DNA of 64,000 bases from DASYPQ01 sp041488095 (GTDB lineage Bacteria; Planctomycetota; UBA1135; GCA-002686595): positions 169,741-233,740 of the forward strand of contig JBGPOP010000001.1 in the NCBI GenBank assembly GCA_041488095.1. The letters run 5' to 3'. The notes under the pieces were generated by a model. The model was given only the letters and a program-made list of their open reading frames with translations. It had not been told where the DNA came from and did not search any database. The position numbers were made by a program, and so were the translations under genes. Shown in pieces: positions 15,389 through 24,706 of this stretch; within the stretch, counting starts at the first letter, position 1, and each line of letters opens with the position of its first letter.

Positions 15389-18300
15389 CTACTGCCTGAA
15401 GTAGCTCGCGACGACCTGGCAGTTCGTGACCGGGATGGACTGGATGCCGGGCTCGAAGGCATTCGTGTCGATGCGCACATAACCCTGGTCGATGCGCACG
15501 ACGTCGACGACGCCCGTCCCGATCGTCGGGCTGGGCACGGCGACGAACATGTAGCGCGGCTCGTTCGTGTTGACGAACCCCACGCCCGGAACGAGGCGAA
15601 CGAGCTGCTTGCCGTTGATCGGGATGGGTGCCCCCCCGTTGCTGAAGGGGGTGAAGAAGTTCGGCAGTCCCGTCAGATTGCGCAGGTCGTCGAACGCGAT
15701 GTCGACCGGGATGCCGGAGACCTGGGGGGGGCCGATGGAGATCGGCACGCCCAGGGACATGTCGCGCAGGTGCGGGACCAGGAGCGAGGTGAAGTTCAGC
15801 GGGAGCACTCCGACGACGCCGCTCTCGATCACGAGCTTGCTGACCGCGGGCACTCCCGCCGGGCCAGCCTCCTGCGTCCCGATGTCGATCGGGCCCTCGT
15901 GGGCGATCCACACGGCGGAGCGGAGGTCGAAGTGGTCGGGCTGGATCGCCTTCGGGTTCAGGAAGGTCTCGGGCGCGATCCCGATGATGTCGTCGTAGCC
16001 CCAGCCGTTCACCGTGTTTGGCCCGGACTCGAACATGGCCACGTGTCCGTCGCGGTTCAGGATGTAGGCGAAGTAGACGTCGCGGAAGTAGCCCCAGGCG
16101 AATTGCCGCGGCGTGATGGCGACGTCGAAGGGCTGGTTGAGCTGGGAACGGACGACCTTGCGCACGGTCAGGGAAGCGGCCGAGATGAGGGACATCGTGT
16201 TCTCGGATTCGTTGCAGACGAGGATGTCCTCGTTGCCCGGCTCCCAGGCGATCCCGCGCGGACGGGTGCCGACGATCGTCTCCTGGACCACCTGGTGGAA
16301 GGTGGAGGACAGCGGGTCGATGTCGATGAACGTGATCAGGTTCGCGGTCTGGTTGACGACCGCGAGGAGGTTCAGGTTGGGCGACATCGCCAGCGTCGTC
16401 GGGTCCTGGGTGGGGATCCGGTCGATCACCGTCATGCGGTTCGAGTTCAGGACGACCACCTCCCGTCGGCCGCGGTCGATGATGTACAGGTAGTTGCCGA
16501 TCTGCTGGCGGAGCATGTACGGGTTGCAGGGCGGGATGGTCGGCTGCGGCAGCGAGGGGCCCTCGAAGAAGTTGTTCTGCTCGGGAGTCAGGAGCCCGGA
16601 GGGAGGGATCCCGGCCGAGGGATCGCCGAAGGGATCGCCCGGGCCGAGCAGGTTGACCAGACCGGGGAAGGGCGCCGGGAGCGTGCTGTCGACCGAGGTC
16701 GGCTCCTGCCCGCCGATGAACGGGGAGATGCACAGGGGCGGGAAGATGAGCGGCGGGGGATTCGGGTGCGGCGACCAGCACGCCAGGTTCTCGGCTCCGG
16801 CGCTGATGAGCCCGTTGAGCTGTCCGGTCTGGATGGGGATCATCGTGTTGTTGTTCGTGACCGGATTGATCAGCTTCTTCCCGTCGAAGGCGCACAGGTT
16901 TCCACCGCCCGCCTGGCAACCGAAGGGCGCCGGGCCGTTGTTGAAGGCGCCGTCGAGCGCGTGCCCGATCATCAGGTCGGCGACCGAGGTCAGGATCGGC
17001 GGGCGCACGATCAGGTCGTTCAGCGAGCTGTCCGTGGCCAGCGTGAACACGCCGGCCGAGCCGCCGTTGATCGTGCAGGTTCCCGGCTGCAGCGGCGGCC
17101 GCAGCACCGCGCCCTGCAGGCGGACGTTCGGGTTGTTGGGGAAATTCGAGTTGCCCTCGGCGAGGTGCTGGGCGTCGAAGGTCGGGTTGCCGGTGCCCTG
17201 GCCGAAGCCGTTCAGGTCGATCACCGACAGGCCCGGGATCGCCCCCGCGCGGCCGACATAGATCGTGTCCGGAGTCACGGGCGCGTTGACCAGCCCCGGG
17301 CCTTCGCCGGTCGTGAAGTTCGTGCTCGCTCCCACCAGGTTCGTGTTCGGAGCCGCAGCCAGGTCGGTGAACCGGTTGGGGTTGACCGTGATCGTGACCA
17401 GGTTGAAGACCCCGCATTGGAACTGGTCCGGGCCCTCGCCGGGGAAGTTGAAGGCCGGCGTCAGGTCGTAGGTCGAGAGGTCGAACACGCTGGCCGGCAT
17501 GACCGTGAAGGGCACGGTGACGGGCGAGGCCAGCGGGCCGAAGGTGATCCCGACCGCCGAGGAGAGGGACGGCGGCTGGCCGGTCGGGAGGCTGCCCAGC
17601 GTCAGGGGCTGGAGCGGCTCGGTGAACTCGACCCGGACCGAGGTCATCGGGTCGACGTTGGTTTGGCCGTTTCCGGGGATGATCACCGGCGTGTTGAGCG
17701 GCGGCGGTGTGGTCGAGATCTCGGGGCGCAGCGCGTCCGGACCGACCGTGGTGGCGGCCAGCGCCTGGCGCCTCAGGGGCTGCCCGTTCGCCGATCGCAC
17801 CGACGTGGTGATGCGCATCTTGATCTCGCGATTCGCCGGGAACATGTCGAGGGTCGACAGATCGCCGTCGGTGTCGGCGACGAACACGATCGTGCGCGGC
17901 GAGATCAGGTCCGCCGATCCCGTGAACTCGGATCCCGGCGAGCCTGGGAAGCCCGTGCCCGGGAAGGCGCCGTCGACGTCGAGAACCACGGGCAGGCCGG
18001 TGGTCGCGTCGAGCTGGACCCAATGCTGGAGCGGGAGCAGCGGGGGGTTGCCCGTGGCCGCGCCGGCGTAGGTGAAGCCGTTGACGAATGCGCGCCCGGG
18101 GATGTTCGTCGACTCGCCCGAGGCCGGGTCGAGCGCCACGAGCGTGATCGCCCCGGTCAGGCCGCCGGTCGCCTGGGCGCCGGGCGAGGGGTCGAGCACG
18201 CTGGAGGGGTCGATGTCCCGGTCGAACTGCGCATAGACGAAGTGGTTGCCCGGCACGCCGCTGGGTACGATCGCCGTGACCGGGAACTGCGGCACCGGGA

Positions 18301-18556
18301 GCACCGGGTTCAGCGGTCTCACATTGTGGATCAGTTCGGCGTCGGTGCGGATCGGGATCGCGATCTGGGTCGGGTTGCCGTTCGCGTCGAGTTGGAGCAC
18401 CGTGTGCGGCAGGAGCTGTCCGAAGCCGATGCTGACCTGCGAAAGGTCCATCCCGGAGTTGCCGCCGCCGCCCCCGGCCCCTGCGCCTCCACCGCATGCG
18501 GACAGGAGGAGAGCTGTTGCGCCCAGGAAGACCAGTGCCAGCCGGGAGTTCTTCAT
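15389..18556 (-). CDS. Large surface lipoprotein with Ig-like and YVTN beta-propeller regions
   Basis: A 1,055-residue predicted lipoprotein. The start ATG 18556 gives a signal peptide with lipobox LSAC (Cys about res. 21), followed by a Gly-rich spacer (GGGAGAGGGGG). Two stretches resemble bacterial Ig-like (SbsA/Big_5) domains: FVYAQFDRDIDPSSVLDP and GQTNVDPMTSVRVEFTEPL. The second half has YVTN-type beta-propeller repeats such as YLYIIDRGRREVVVLN, LLAVVNQTANLITFIDID, RGIAWEPGNEDILVCNESEN and TMSLISAASLTVRKVV. It is probably an exported adhesin or binding protein; no enzyme motif was seen. It is followed by a strong hairpin and is divergent from ruvB. Confidence 0.75.
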   Translation of the reverse strand: MKNSRLALVFLGATALLLSACGGGAGAGGGGGNSGMDLSQVSIGFGQLLPHTVLQLDANGNPTQIAIPIRTDAELIHNVRPLNPVLPVPQFPVTAIVPSGVPGNHFVYAQFDRDIDPSSVLDPSPGAQATGGLTGAITLVALDPASGESTNIPGRAFVNGFTYAGAATGNPPLLPLQHWVQLDATTGLPVVLDVDGAFPGTGFPGSPGSEFTGSADLISPRTIVFVADTDGDLSTLDMFPANREIKMRITTSVRSANGQPLRRQALAATTVGPDALRPEISTTPPPLNTPVIIPGNGQTNVDPMTSVRVEFTEPLQPLTLGSLPTGQPPSLSSAVGITFGPLASPVTVPFTVMPASVFDLSTYDLTPAFNFPGEGPDQFQCGVFNLVTITVNPNRFTDLAAAPNTNLVGASTNFTTGEGPGLVNAPVTPDTIYVGRAGAIPGLSVIDLNGFGQGTGNPTFDAQHLAEGNSNFPNNPNVRLQGAVLRPPLQPGTCTINGGSAGVFTLATDSSLNDLIVRPPILTSVADLMIGHALDGAFNNGPAPFGCQAGGGNLCAFDGKKLINPVTNNNTMIPIQTGQLNGLISAGAENLACWSPHPNPPPLIFPPLCISPFIGGQEPTSVDSTLPAPFPGLVNLLGPGDPFGDPSAGIPPSGLLTPEQNNFFEGPSLPQPTIPPCNPYMLRQQIGNYLYIIDRGRREVVVLNSNRMTVIDRIPTQDPTTLAMSPNLNLLAVVNQTANLITFIDIDPLSSTFHQVVQETIVGTRPRGIAWEPGNEDILVCNESENTMSLISAASLTVRKVVRSQLNQPFDVAITPRQFAWGYFRDVYFAYILNRDGHVAMFESGPNTVNGWGYDDIIGIAPETFLNPKAIQPDHFDLRSAVWIAHEGPIDIGTQEAGPAGVPAVSKLVIESGVVGVLPLNFTSLLVPHLRDMSLGVPISIGPPQVSGIPVDIAFDDLRNLTGLPNFFTPFSNGGAPIPINGKQLVRLVPGVGFVNTNEPRYMFVAVPSPTIGTGVVDVVRIDQGYVRIDTNAFEPGIQSIPVTNCQVVASYFRQ

Positions 18557-19018
18557 CGGGTGATGGACCTGCGTGTCGATCGGTTTGGGCCGCAGGGATC
18601 CGGATGAAAGTGGCCCCTGCTCGGCCGGGTTTGCACCGTGCCGGTCGGGGTCATTTCCCTGCGGGCGCCCTGCAGATGGGATGGGACGGTTAGATTGCCA
18701 GGACCGGGCCGAGAGAGCCAGCGCGCAGTCGCGATCCGCGACAGCACGTCCGCTCCCTGACCGGCACGGCCTTCGCGGCTGGATCACTCAAGGGTCATGC
18801 CCGGCGCGACCAGGGCCGTCCCGGAACCTCGGCAGGCCCCTCTTACACCTTGGCCCGCAGAGGGTTACCGGAGCGCTTGCGGAGATTGCGGCCTCTCCGC
18901 CCGGCCCCCGCCCGGGGACGGCGTGCGCCGCGACGGCACGCCCGGCGAGCGCTCCCGCACGGATCGGGCGTCCACCGACCTCGATCCCCGGACCTGGGCG
19001 GCTATCCTCCAGTCCCAG
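18557..19018. other. Intergenic region between divergent lipoprotein and ruvB genes
   Basis: 462 bases with no convincing gene or RNA. It must hold the promoters of the lipoprotein (minus) and ruvB (plus), but no clear -35/-10 pair can be named in this GC-rich sequence. Open frames here are short, Arg-rich and unlike known proteins. Confidence 0.5.
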
Positions 19019-20074
19019 ATGACCGAGCGAGTGTTCGATCCCGCCATCTCGCCCGAGGAGGCCGACCCGCAGCGCGTGGCGGACGGCCCCGAGAGGGAGT
19101 TCGAGAGCACGCTGCGCCCGCATCGGCTCGACGAGTTCGTGGGCCAGGAGCGCGTGCTATCGAACCTGCGCGTCGCGATCGCCGCCGCGCGCGCGCGCGG
19201 CGAGGCCCTCGAGCACGTGCTCTTCTCCGGCCCACCGGGCCTCGGCAAGACCTCGCTGGCACGGATCCTCTCGCGCGAGATGGGAACGAAGCCCGTCGGG
19301 ACGAGCGGCCCGGCGCTCGAGCGTCCGCGCGATCTCGTGGGCATCCTGACCCAGCTCGAGAGGGGCGACATCCTGTTCATCGACGAAGTTCATCGCGTGC
19401 CGGCCAGCGTCGAGGAGTACCTCTACTCCGCGATGGAGGACTACAAGGTCGACTTCACGCTCGACCAGGGCCCGCACGCGCGCGTGTTGCCGCTATCGCT
19501 GCAACCCTTCACGCTGGTCGGAGCGACGACGCGCGAGGGGCTGCTCTCGGCGCCCTTCCGCGCGCGCTTCGGGATCGCCGAGCGGCTCGAGCACTATCCG
19601 CCGGGCGACCTCGAGAAGATCCTCTCGCGCTCGGCTTCGATCCTCTCGATCGAGCTCGCGCCCGCGGCCTGTCGCCTGATCGCGGAGCGCGCGCGCGGCA
19701 CGCCGCGAATCGCCAATCGGTTCTTGCGGCGCGCGCGCGACCTGGCGCAGGTGGCGGGGCGCGGGAAGATCGGCGAGGAGCTCGCCCGTGAGGCGCTCGA
19801 GCGCATGGGCGTCGACGAGAACGGCCTCGAGGAGCTCGACCGACGCATCCTGAGGTGCCTGGTGCAGAACGCGGGCAATCCGGCCGGCATCAAGACGATC
19901 GCCGCGGCGGTCGGCGAGGCCGAGGACACGATCGAGGAGGTGTTCGAGCCGCATCTCCTGCGTTCCGGCTTCGTCCAGAAGACCTCGCGCGGTCGCCTGA
20001 TCACGCGCGAGGGATGTGCGGCGATCGGCGTGGACCCGAGGAAGCTCGCGGGCGCCGCCGGGACGCTTTTCTGA
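19019..20074 (+). CDS. ruvB: Holliday junction branch migration helicase RuvB
   Basis: RuvB is the hexameric AAA+ motor that drives branch migration with RuvA. The 351-residue protein has LRPHRLDEFVGQE, Walker A GPPGLGKT, Walker B FIDEVHR, PFTLVGATTREGLLSAPFRARFG (sensor and Arg-finger region) and GTPRIANRFLRRARD (sensor 2). A winged-helix C-terminus follows, with KTSRGRLITREG. ATG 19019 is chosen because the N-terminal FESTLRP block follows at the normal distance. ruvA and ruvC are not nearby; tgt follows after 32 nt. Confidence 0.96.
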   Translation: MTERVFDPAISPEEADPQRVADGPEREFESTLRPHRLDEFVGQERVLSNLRVAIAAARARGEALEHVLFSGPPGLGKTSLARILSREMGTKPVGTSGPALERPRDLVGILTQLERGDILFIDEVHRVPASVEEYLYSAMEDYKVDFTLDQGPHARVLPLSLQPFTLVGATTREGLLSAPFRARFGIAERLEHYPPGDLEKILSRSASILSIELAPAACRLIAERARGTPRIANRFLRRARDLAQVAGRGKIGEELAREALERMGVDENGLEELDRRILRCLVQNAGNPAGIKTIAAAVGEAEDTIEEVFEPHLLRSGFVQKTSRGRLITREGCAAIGVDPRKLAGAAGTLF

Positions 20075-20106
20075 GGCTCCGGTCGCACGGCACGCCGGCC
20101 CCGGAG

Positions 20107-21273
20107 ATGGTGAAGGTGACCGCGCCGTCCACGCGCTCGCGCTTCGCCTTCCGGGTCGAGGCGCGCTCGAGCGAATGCGCCGCCCGCGCAGGGGTGTTCG
20201 CGACTCCACACGGAGAGGTCGAGACCCCGGCCTTCATGCCGGTGGGAACTCGCGGGACGGTCAAGGGCGTGCTGCCGCGCGACCTCGCGGCGCTCGGCAC
20301 GCGGATGGTGCTCGCGAACGCCTACCACCTGCACCTGCGACCGGGTGAGGGAACGGTCGCGAAGCTCGGGGGATTGCACCGGCTGATGGGCTGGGACGGT
20401 CCGATCTTGACCGACTCGGGCGGCTACCAGGTGTTCAGCCTGGCCCACCTCTCCCGCGTCGACGACGATGGCGCGACCCTGCGCTCCGTCGTCGACGGGT
20501 CGCCGGTGCGCCTGACGCCCGAGGGTGTGATCGACATCCAGCGCGCGCTCGGCGCGGACGTCGCGATGGCCTTCGATCACTGCCCGGCGGATCCGACCGA
20601 CCGCCCCGCAGTGGAGGCGGCCACGGCGCGGACGCGCGCGTGGCTCGGGCGTTGCGTCGCGCGGCATCGCCACCACGGCGGGGAGGAGACCGGGCAGGCG
20701 CTGTTCGGGATCGTCCAGGGGGGCGTGTTCGAGGACCTGCGCAGGGGCTCGGTCGAGAGCGCGCTCGAGCACGACCTTCCCGGCTACGCGATCGGCGGCG
20801 TCAGCGTGGGCGAGGACCGCGACGACGTGAGGCGCGCCGTCGGCGCGGCCGCGCCGCTCCTGCCGCAGGATCGGCCGCGGTACCTGATGGGCGTCGGAAC
20901 GCCCGCGGACTTCTTCGACGCGGTCGAGAGCGGGCTCGACCTGTTCGATTGCGTGACGCCGACCCGGCACGGGCGCACACACGGGGCCTTCACCAGCGGC
21001 GGGACGGTGAACCTGCGCAACACGGGATGGAAGGACGATCCGTCGCCCCTCGATCCCGAGTGCGACTGTCCGGCCTGCGAGCGCTTCGGCAAGGGGACGC
21101 TCCGGCATCTGTGCGCGAGCAGGGAGATGCTCGGCGCGATGCTCTTGACCTTGCACAACCTGCGCTTCTTCCACCGGCTGCTGGAGAGGATCCGCACGGC
21201 GATCCGGGACGACCGGCTGCTCTCGTTGCGCGCGGAGGTCCTCGAGCCGATGAGGCAGAGGCTCAAGCCCTGA
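20107..21273 (+). CDS. tgt: Queuine/preQ1 tRNA-guanine transglycosylase
   Basis: Tgt swaps guanine 34 for preQ1 in tRNAs with GUN anticodons. The 388-residue protein has LANAYHLHLRPG, LTDSGGYQVFSL (catalytic Asp), FGIVQGG, YAIGGVSVGE and GLDLFDCVTPTRHGRTHGA, whose FDC Asp is the nucleophile. The zinc site CDCPAC...H is at about res. 318-336. The usual MAFDEC is MAFDHC here. ATG 20107 is 32 nt after ruvB. The 3' end overlaps the convergent methyltransferase gene by 11 nt. Confidence 0.95.
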   Translation: MVKVTAPSTRSRFAFRVEARSSECAARAGVFATPHGEVETPAFMPVGTRGTVKGVLPRDLAALGTRMVLANAYHLHLRPGEGTVAKLGGLHRLMGWDGPILTDSGGYQVFSLAHLSRVDDDGATLRSVVDGSPVRLTPEGVIDIQRALGADVAMAFDHCPADPTDRPAVEAATARTRAWLGRCVARHRHHGGEETGQALFGIVQGGVFEDLRRGSVESALEHDLPGYAIGGVSVGEDRDDVRRAVGAAAPLLPQDRPRYLMGVGTPADFFDAVESGLDLFDCVTPTRHGRTHGAFTSGGTVNLRNTGWKDDPSPLDPECDCPACERFGKGTLRHLCASREMLGAMLLTLHNLRFFHRLLERIRTAIRDDRLLSLRAEVLEPMRQRLKP

Positions 21274-21922
21274 CGCAGAAGAGCAGCATCTTCTCGCTGA
21301 AGGGCGGCGAGAGCCACACGCGCTTCTCGAGGCACAGCCCGGCGGCATCCAGGTCCGCGCGGATCTCGGAGAGGCTCGCGCGCCGCGAGGGCATCGGGCG
21401 CGATCCCAGGCGCGCCCGCAGACGCTTCGTCCACGTCGTGAAGGAATACCTGTGCCGCACGTCGACGACGACCCATCCGCGGGAGACGCGCCCGAACTCG
21501 CGCAGGATCGCGGCGCGGCGCGGAGGGGGCACGTGGAACAGGAACCGGATCGACATCACGAGGTCGAAGGCCCCGTCCCTGAAAGGCAGGCGCCCGGCGT
21601 CGCACAGCACCTCCTCCGCGTGTCCGCCCCCGCTCCGCTCCCGGGCGGCGCGGAGCATCGGCAGCGAGCGGTCGGCGCTGACGACGCGCTTGCCCGCGCC
21701 GAGCAGGAGCTCCGTGAACCGCCCCGTCCCGCAGGGCACGTCGAGCACGGTCTCGATCCGATCGAGGTCCTCTCCCAGCGTGCGCCGGATCGCGCGCCAC
21801 TTCCGCGCGCTCGAGCCCTTCTGGTGTGCGCCTGCGAACCGCACAGCGTCGTAGCTCGCGACGACCTCGGGATCCTGGTAGTGGGCCTGCTTCCTTCTCC
21901 AGCGCTCCTCGTCGGACGGCAC
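21263..21922 (-). CDS. Class I SAM-dependent methyltransferase
   Basis: A 219-residue Rossmann-fold methyltransferase. Motif I is VLDVPCGTGRFTELLL, followed by VVSADRSLPML (acidic ribose contact), CDAGRLPFRDGAFDLVMSI and a post-motif PPRRAAILREFGRVSRG. It belongs to the broad UbiE/COQ5-like group and the substrate is unknown. The start is GTG 21922. It is the last gene of a minus-strand trio; the Cys-rich 63-aa gene ends 9 nt upstream. The C-terminus overlaps tgt. Confidence 0.82.
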   Translation of the reverse strand: MPSDEERWRRKQAHYQDPEVVASYDAVRFAGAHQKGSSARKWRAIRRTLGEDLDRIETVLDVPCGTGRFTELLLGAGKRVVSADRSLPMLRAARERSGGGHAEEVLCDAGRLPFRDGAFDLVMSIRFLFHVPPPRRAAILREFGRVSRGWVVVDVRHRYSFTTWTKRLRARLGSRPMPSRRASLSEIRADLDAAGLCLEKRVWLSPPFSEKMLLFCVRA

Positions 21923-21931
21923 GGCCGACGC

Positions 21932-22123
21932 CTAGCGCTTCTTGTAGTCAGGGCACGACAGCGCGTTGGGTCGCTCCGGCCGGCTGCAGGCATTGCCGTA
22001 ATCCCACTTGCAGGAGTCGCACAAGTAGCGCTTGGAGTTGACCGCGAACATCCTCCGCAGGCCTTCCGAGAGCCTCCTCCACCACGGCAGGCGCTCCCGC
22101 GATGCGTCCCCAGCGGTCTTCAT
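21932..22123 (-). CDS. Small Cys-rich protein, 63 aa
   Basis: Not recognised as a named family. The second half contains four cysteines in the order CxxC-x8-C-x11-C (YLCDSCKWDYGNACSRPERPN followed by SCPDYKKR), a likely metal or redox site. The first half has a Trp-rich amphipathic stretch (WWRRLSEGLRRMF). ATG 22123 has a GGGAGG-like ribosome site about 10 nt upstream. Spacing to neighbours (24 nt upstream, 9 nt downstream, same strand) supports a real operon gene. Confidence 0.6.
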   Translation of the reverse strand: MKTAGDASRERLPWWRRLSEGLRRMFAVNSKRYLCDSCKWDYGNACSRPERPNALSCPDYKKR

Positions 22124-22147
22124 CCCCGACCGCCCTCCCTGGCCGCG

Positions 22148-23371
22148 CTAACCCCCGGCGCGCGCGCTGATCACCTCGATGCGCGTCGCGTCGATCCGCG
22201 CCGGCGTTCCGGGCAGATCGCTCACCCCCGGCACCGCTGCGCGCTGGGTGACGCCCAGCACGCCGATCTCGTAGCCGACGAACGTGTCGAGGTCGTAGCG
22301 TCCGCTCCCGCAAGCGAGCTCGGCGACCTCCTTGCCGCTCCACCGCACCACGTAGCGCGGCAGCTCGCCCGGCTTGATCTCGCGCTCGAGCCAGCCGCGC
22401 GCCTGGAACCGTCCCCACAAGGGATCCTGGCGCTTGGCGACTTCGCGCAGCTTCGCTTCCGCCTCGGAGAGCTTCTCCACGCGCTGCTTCTCGTAGGACT
22501 CCTTGTCGAGCTTGAGGCGATGGATCTCCTCGCGGATCGCGATCTCGTCGAGCCGTGCCCGCGCCGTGCCGGCGGAAGCGCCTTGCGGCGACTGTGCGAC
22601 GACATGCTGGTAGGCGGCCTTGGCCGCCGCGAAGTCGGGATTCTCGGCGGCGCGCGCCGTGGCCATCAGCTTCTCCGCTTCCCCGAGCCGGTCGACCGCC
22701 GGATGGGCCTTCGGCTCGGACTTCCTGGCCGCGGCCTCGCTAGTCTTGACGGACGGTGCACGCTCGCTCGGGAGAGCGAGCTCCACGACGGGGATCGCCG
22801 CCTGCGCCTCCTGGATCGCCGAGGCCCAGGCCGCGCGCGGATCCTCGCCCGCGGCGAGAGGCGCGGTCTCCAACGCCGCAACGAAGGCCCGCGCTCCCGC
22901 GGGCGACCACACCTGCACCCAGTCCTCGCCCAGCGGCTTCACGGGATCCGCGCGCGCGATCACGCGCACGCGTTCGCCGCGGTCGAGCTTCATCGGCAGC
23001 GGGAAGCTCTTCTCGTCGCTCGAGGGGAGCGGCCGCATGCGCACGTTGTTGGCCGTGATCTCGGCCAGGCCGGGCGTGCCCGTGCGCTTGAGGTAGGCTC
23101 CGAAGATCCACACCTTCATGCCCGAGGCCGGCTCGACCTCGAGCCAGCCGGCGCGCTCGGAGTACACGGCCATCAGCGCGCCCGCGGGAGCCTGGAGAAC
23201 GACCTCACCCTTCGCGTCGGCGAGGTTCCGGAGCGTCGCGCCGCCCTCCTTGGCGCGCACGTGGGACACGGGACTCTTGGCGGGCTCCTGGGTCGCCGGA
23301 GTCTGGGCGGGAGCGAGGTCTGCGAGTGCGAGGAACGCCAGAGCACACAGGGCGCTTTCGTGAGACTTCAT
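22148..23371 (-). CDS. Secreted SH3-like domain protein with coiled coil
   Basis: A 407-residue exported protein. A signal peptide with an Ala/Gln end (ALADLAPAQ) follows ATG 23371. Two bacterial SH3-like segments come next: VLQAPAGALMAVYSERAGWLEVEP ending in VWIFGAYL, and NNVRMRPLPS up to GEDWVQVWSP. An Ala/Lys-rich helical region (about res. 250-320, with a TPR-like AAKAAYQHVVAQSP) and a beta-rich C-terminus follow. Such proteins usually bind peptidoglycan or other envelope partners. The frame is open further upstream, but the signal peptide fixes the start. First gene of the trio with the 63-mer and methyltransferase. Confidence 0.7.
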   Translation of the reverse strand: MKSHESALCALAFLALADLAPAQTPATQEPAKSPVSHVRAKEGGATLRNLADAKGEVVLQAPAGALMAVYSERAGWLEVEPASGMKVWIFGAYLKRTGTPGLAEITANNVRMRPLPSSDEKSFPLPMKLDRGERVRVIARADPVKPLGEDWVQVWSPAGARAFVAALETAPLAAGEDPRAAWASAIQEAQAAIPVVELALPSERAPSVKTSEAAARKSEPKAHPAVDRLGEAEKLMATARAAENPDFAAAKAAYQHVVAQSPQGASAGTARARLDEIAIREEIHRLKLDKESYEKQRVEKLSEAEAKLREVAKRQDPLWGRFQARGWLEREIKPGELPRYVVRWSGKEVAELACGSGRYDLDTFVGYEIGVLGVTQRAAVPGVSDLPGTPARIDATRIEVISARAGG

Positions 23372-23580
23372 GAAGTGTTGATCCCCTCGGTGCGCCGTCT
23401 CTGGATGCGATCGCGGCGCTCGGGCGGATCCTAGCGGTGCGGGAGGCGTCGATCCACACGCTCCTCGGCGAGCGCATCCCGGATTTCCGGCCGACGGAGC
23501 GCTGCGGGAACCCGCCGGGTCTTGGGGCCGAGCACAGAAAATGGGTGCAGCCGAGCGGGTCGCAATCCAGACTCTCGCCC

Positions 23581-24696
23581 GTGACCCCTCCGGAGCGCCT
23601 GCAATTCCCCTACATGGTCTGGGCGCACACCTCCGCGGTGCGCTCGGCCTACACGTTGACCCAGTCGGGGATGCCGCTGGCCGACCCAGCCTTCCTCGAC
23701 GTCCTGGGGCGGTTGGACATCGGCCATCCCACGCGGGAGGCCCTGCCGGCGGTCGAGGGCCGGCTCGCGGAGCTCTTCGGCGTCGACCGTTCCCGGGTGA
23801 TCGTGGCACTGGGAGCCTCGGGGGGGATGCACCTGTGCGCCCTGAGGTTCTTCAGACCCGGGGCCCGCGTGGTCGCCGACGTCCCTTCCTACGAGCCATT
23901 TCGGGCTCTGCCGATGTACCTCGGCGCGGACTTGCGGCCGCTGCGGCGAAGGCTCGCGGACGGCTGGCAGGTCGATCCCGGCGAGATCCGCGGGCTCCTG
24001 GGAAAGGGCTCGGGACCGGGCCACGTGTTCCTCGCGAACCTCCACAACCCGACCGGGGCCTTGCTCGAGCGGGAGCGGATGGCCGAGGTCGCCCGCGAGG
24101 CGGAGCGCGCGGGCGGGTGCCTGATCTCGTGCGAGGTGTACATGGACTACGTGCCGAGGCACAGGCGGGTGCACGCCTTCCAGCTCGCCCCGAACGGGAT
24201 CTCGATCGGGAGCCTGACCAAGGCGTACGGGCTGGGCTCGCTGCGGATCGGCTGGATCCTGCTCGGAGAGGGGCTCGCCAAGGAGCGCGCCCACCTCGTC
24301 GACATGGCCTACCTCGCCTACGTCGATCCCCCCGCCGCGACGCTGCGAGCGGCGCGGCTCGCGCTGGATCGCTTGCCGGATCTCCTGCGGCCGCTGGCGA
24401 CGATCGAGCGGGAGAGCCGGCCGATCTGGGAACGGTGGCTGACGAAGACCGAGGGCATCCGGAGCACGGTGCCGGAGTTCGGGATCATCGCCTTCCCGCG
24501 GATCGAGGGCGTCGAGGACACGATCGCGCTCTCGGAGTATCTCGCGACCGAGCACCAGGTCGATGTCGTGCCGGGAGAGTTCTTCGGCGCTCCCGGGCAC
24601 TTGCGCATCTCGTGCGGACTGCCGGCGGCGACGCTCGAGGACGGTCTGGCGCGCCTGACGGAAGGGATCCGGGCGTTCCGCCGCGAGAAGACATGA
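23581..24696 (+). CDS. Fold-type I PLP aminotransferase (Asp to Cys at the pyridine-N site)
   Basis: A 371-residue class I/II aminotransferase-like enzyme. Visible motifs are ASGGMHLCALRFF (phosphate loop), DVPSYEPFRALP, NLHNPTG, SLTKAYGLGSLRIGW with the Schiff-base Lys214, and the C-terminal HLRISCGL with the carboxylate Arg. The usual DEVY motif reads SCEVYMDY: Cys184 replaces the Asp that normally pairs with the pyridine nitrogen of PLP. GTG 23581 is chosen because it sits just before conserved sequence and gives a family-like length; an in-frame GTG at 23437 would add 48 poorly conserved residues. Substrate unknown. Confidence 0.8.
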   Translation: MTPPERLQFPYMVWAHTSAVRSAYTLTQSGMPLADPAFLDVLGRLDIGHPTREALPAVEGRLAELFGVDRSRVIVALGASGGMHLCALRFFRPGARVVADVPSYEPFRALPMYLGADLRPLRRRLADGWQVDPGEIRGLLGKGSGPGHVFLANLHNPTGALLERERMAEVAREAERAGGCLISCEVYMDYVPRHRRVHAFQLAPNGISIGSLTKAYGLGSLRIGWILLGEGLAKERAHLVDMAYLAYVDPPAATLRAARLALDRLPDLLRPLATIERESRPIWERWLTKTEGIRSTVPEFGIIAFPRIEGVEDTIALSEYLATEHQVDVVPGEFFGAPGHLRISCGLPAATLEDGLARLTEGIRAFRREKT

Positions 24697-24706
24697 TCCG
24701 GTCGCG

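Noticed and set aside
15197..18607. A 1,136-codon open frame on the plus strand opposite the surface lipoprotein
   Set aside because: The minus frame has a lipobox, Ig-like and beta-propeller motifs. The plus frame has a composition typical of an antisense shadow (DRDRDRV-like repeats).
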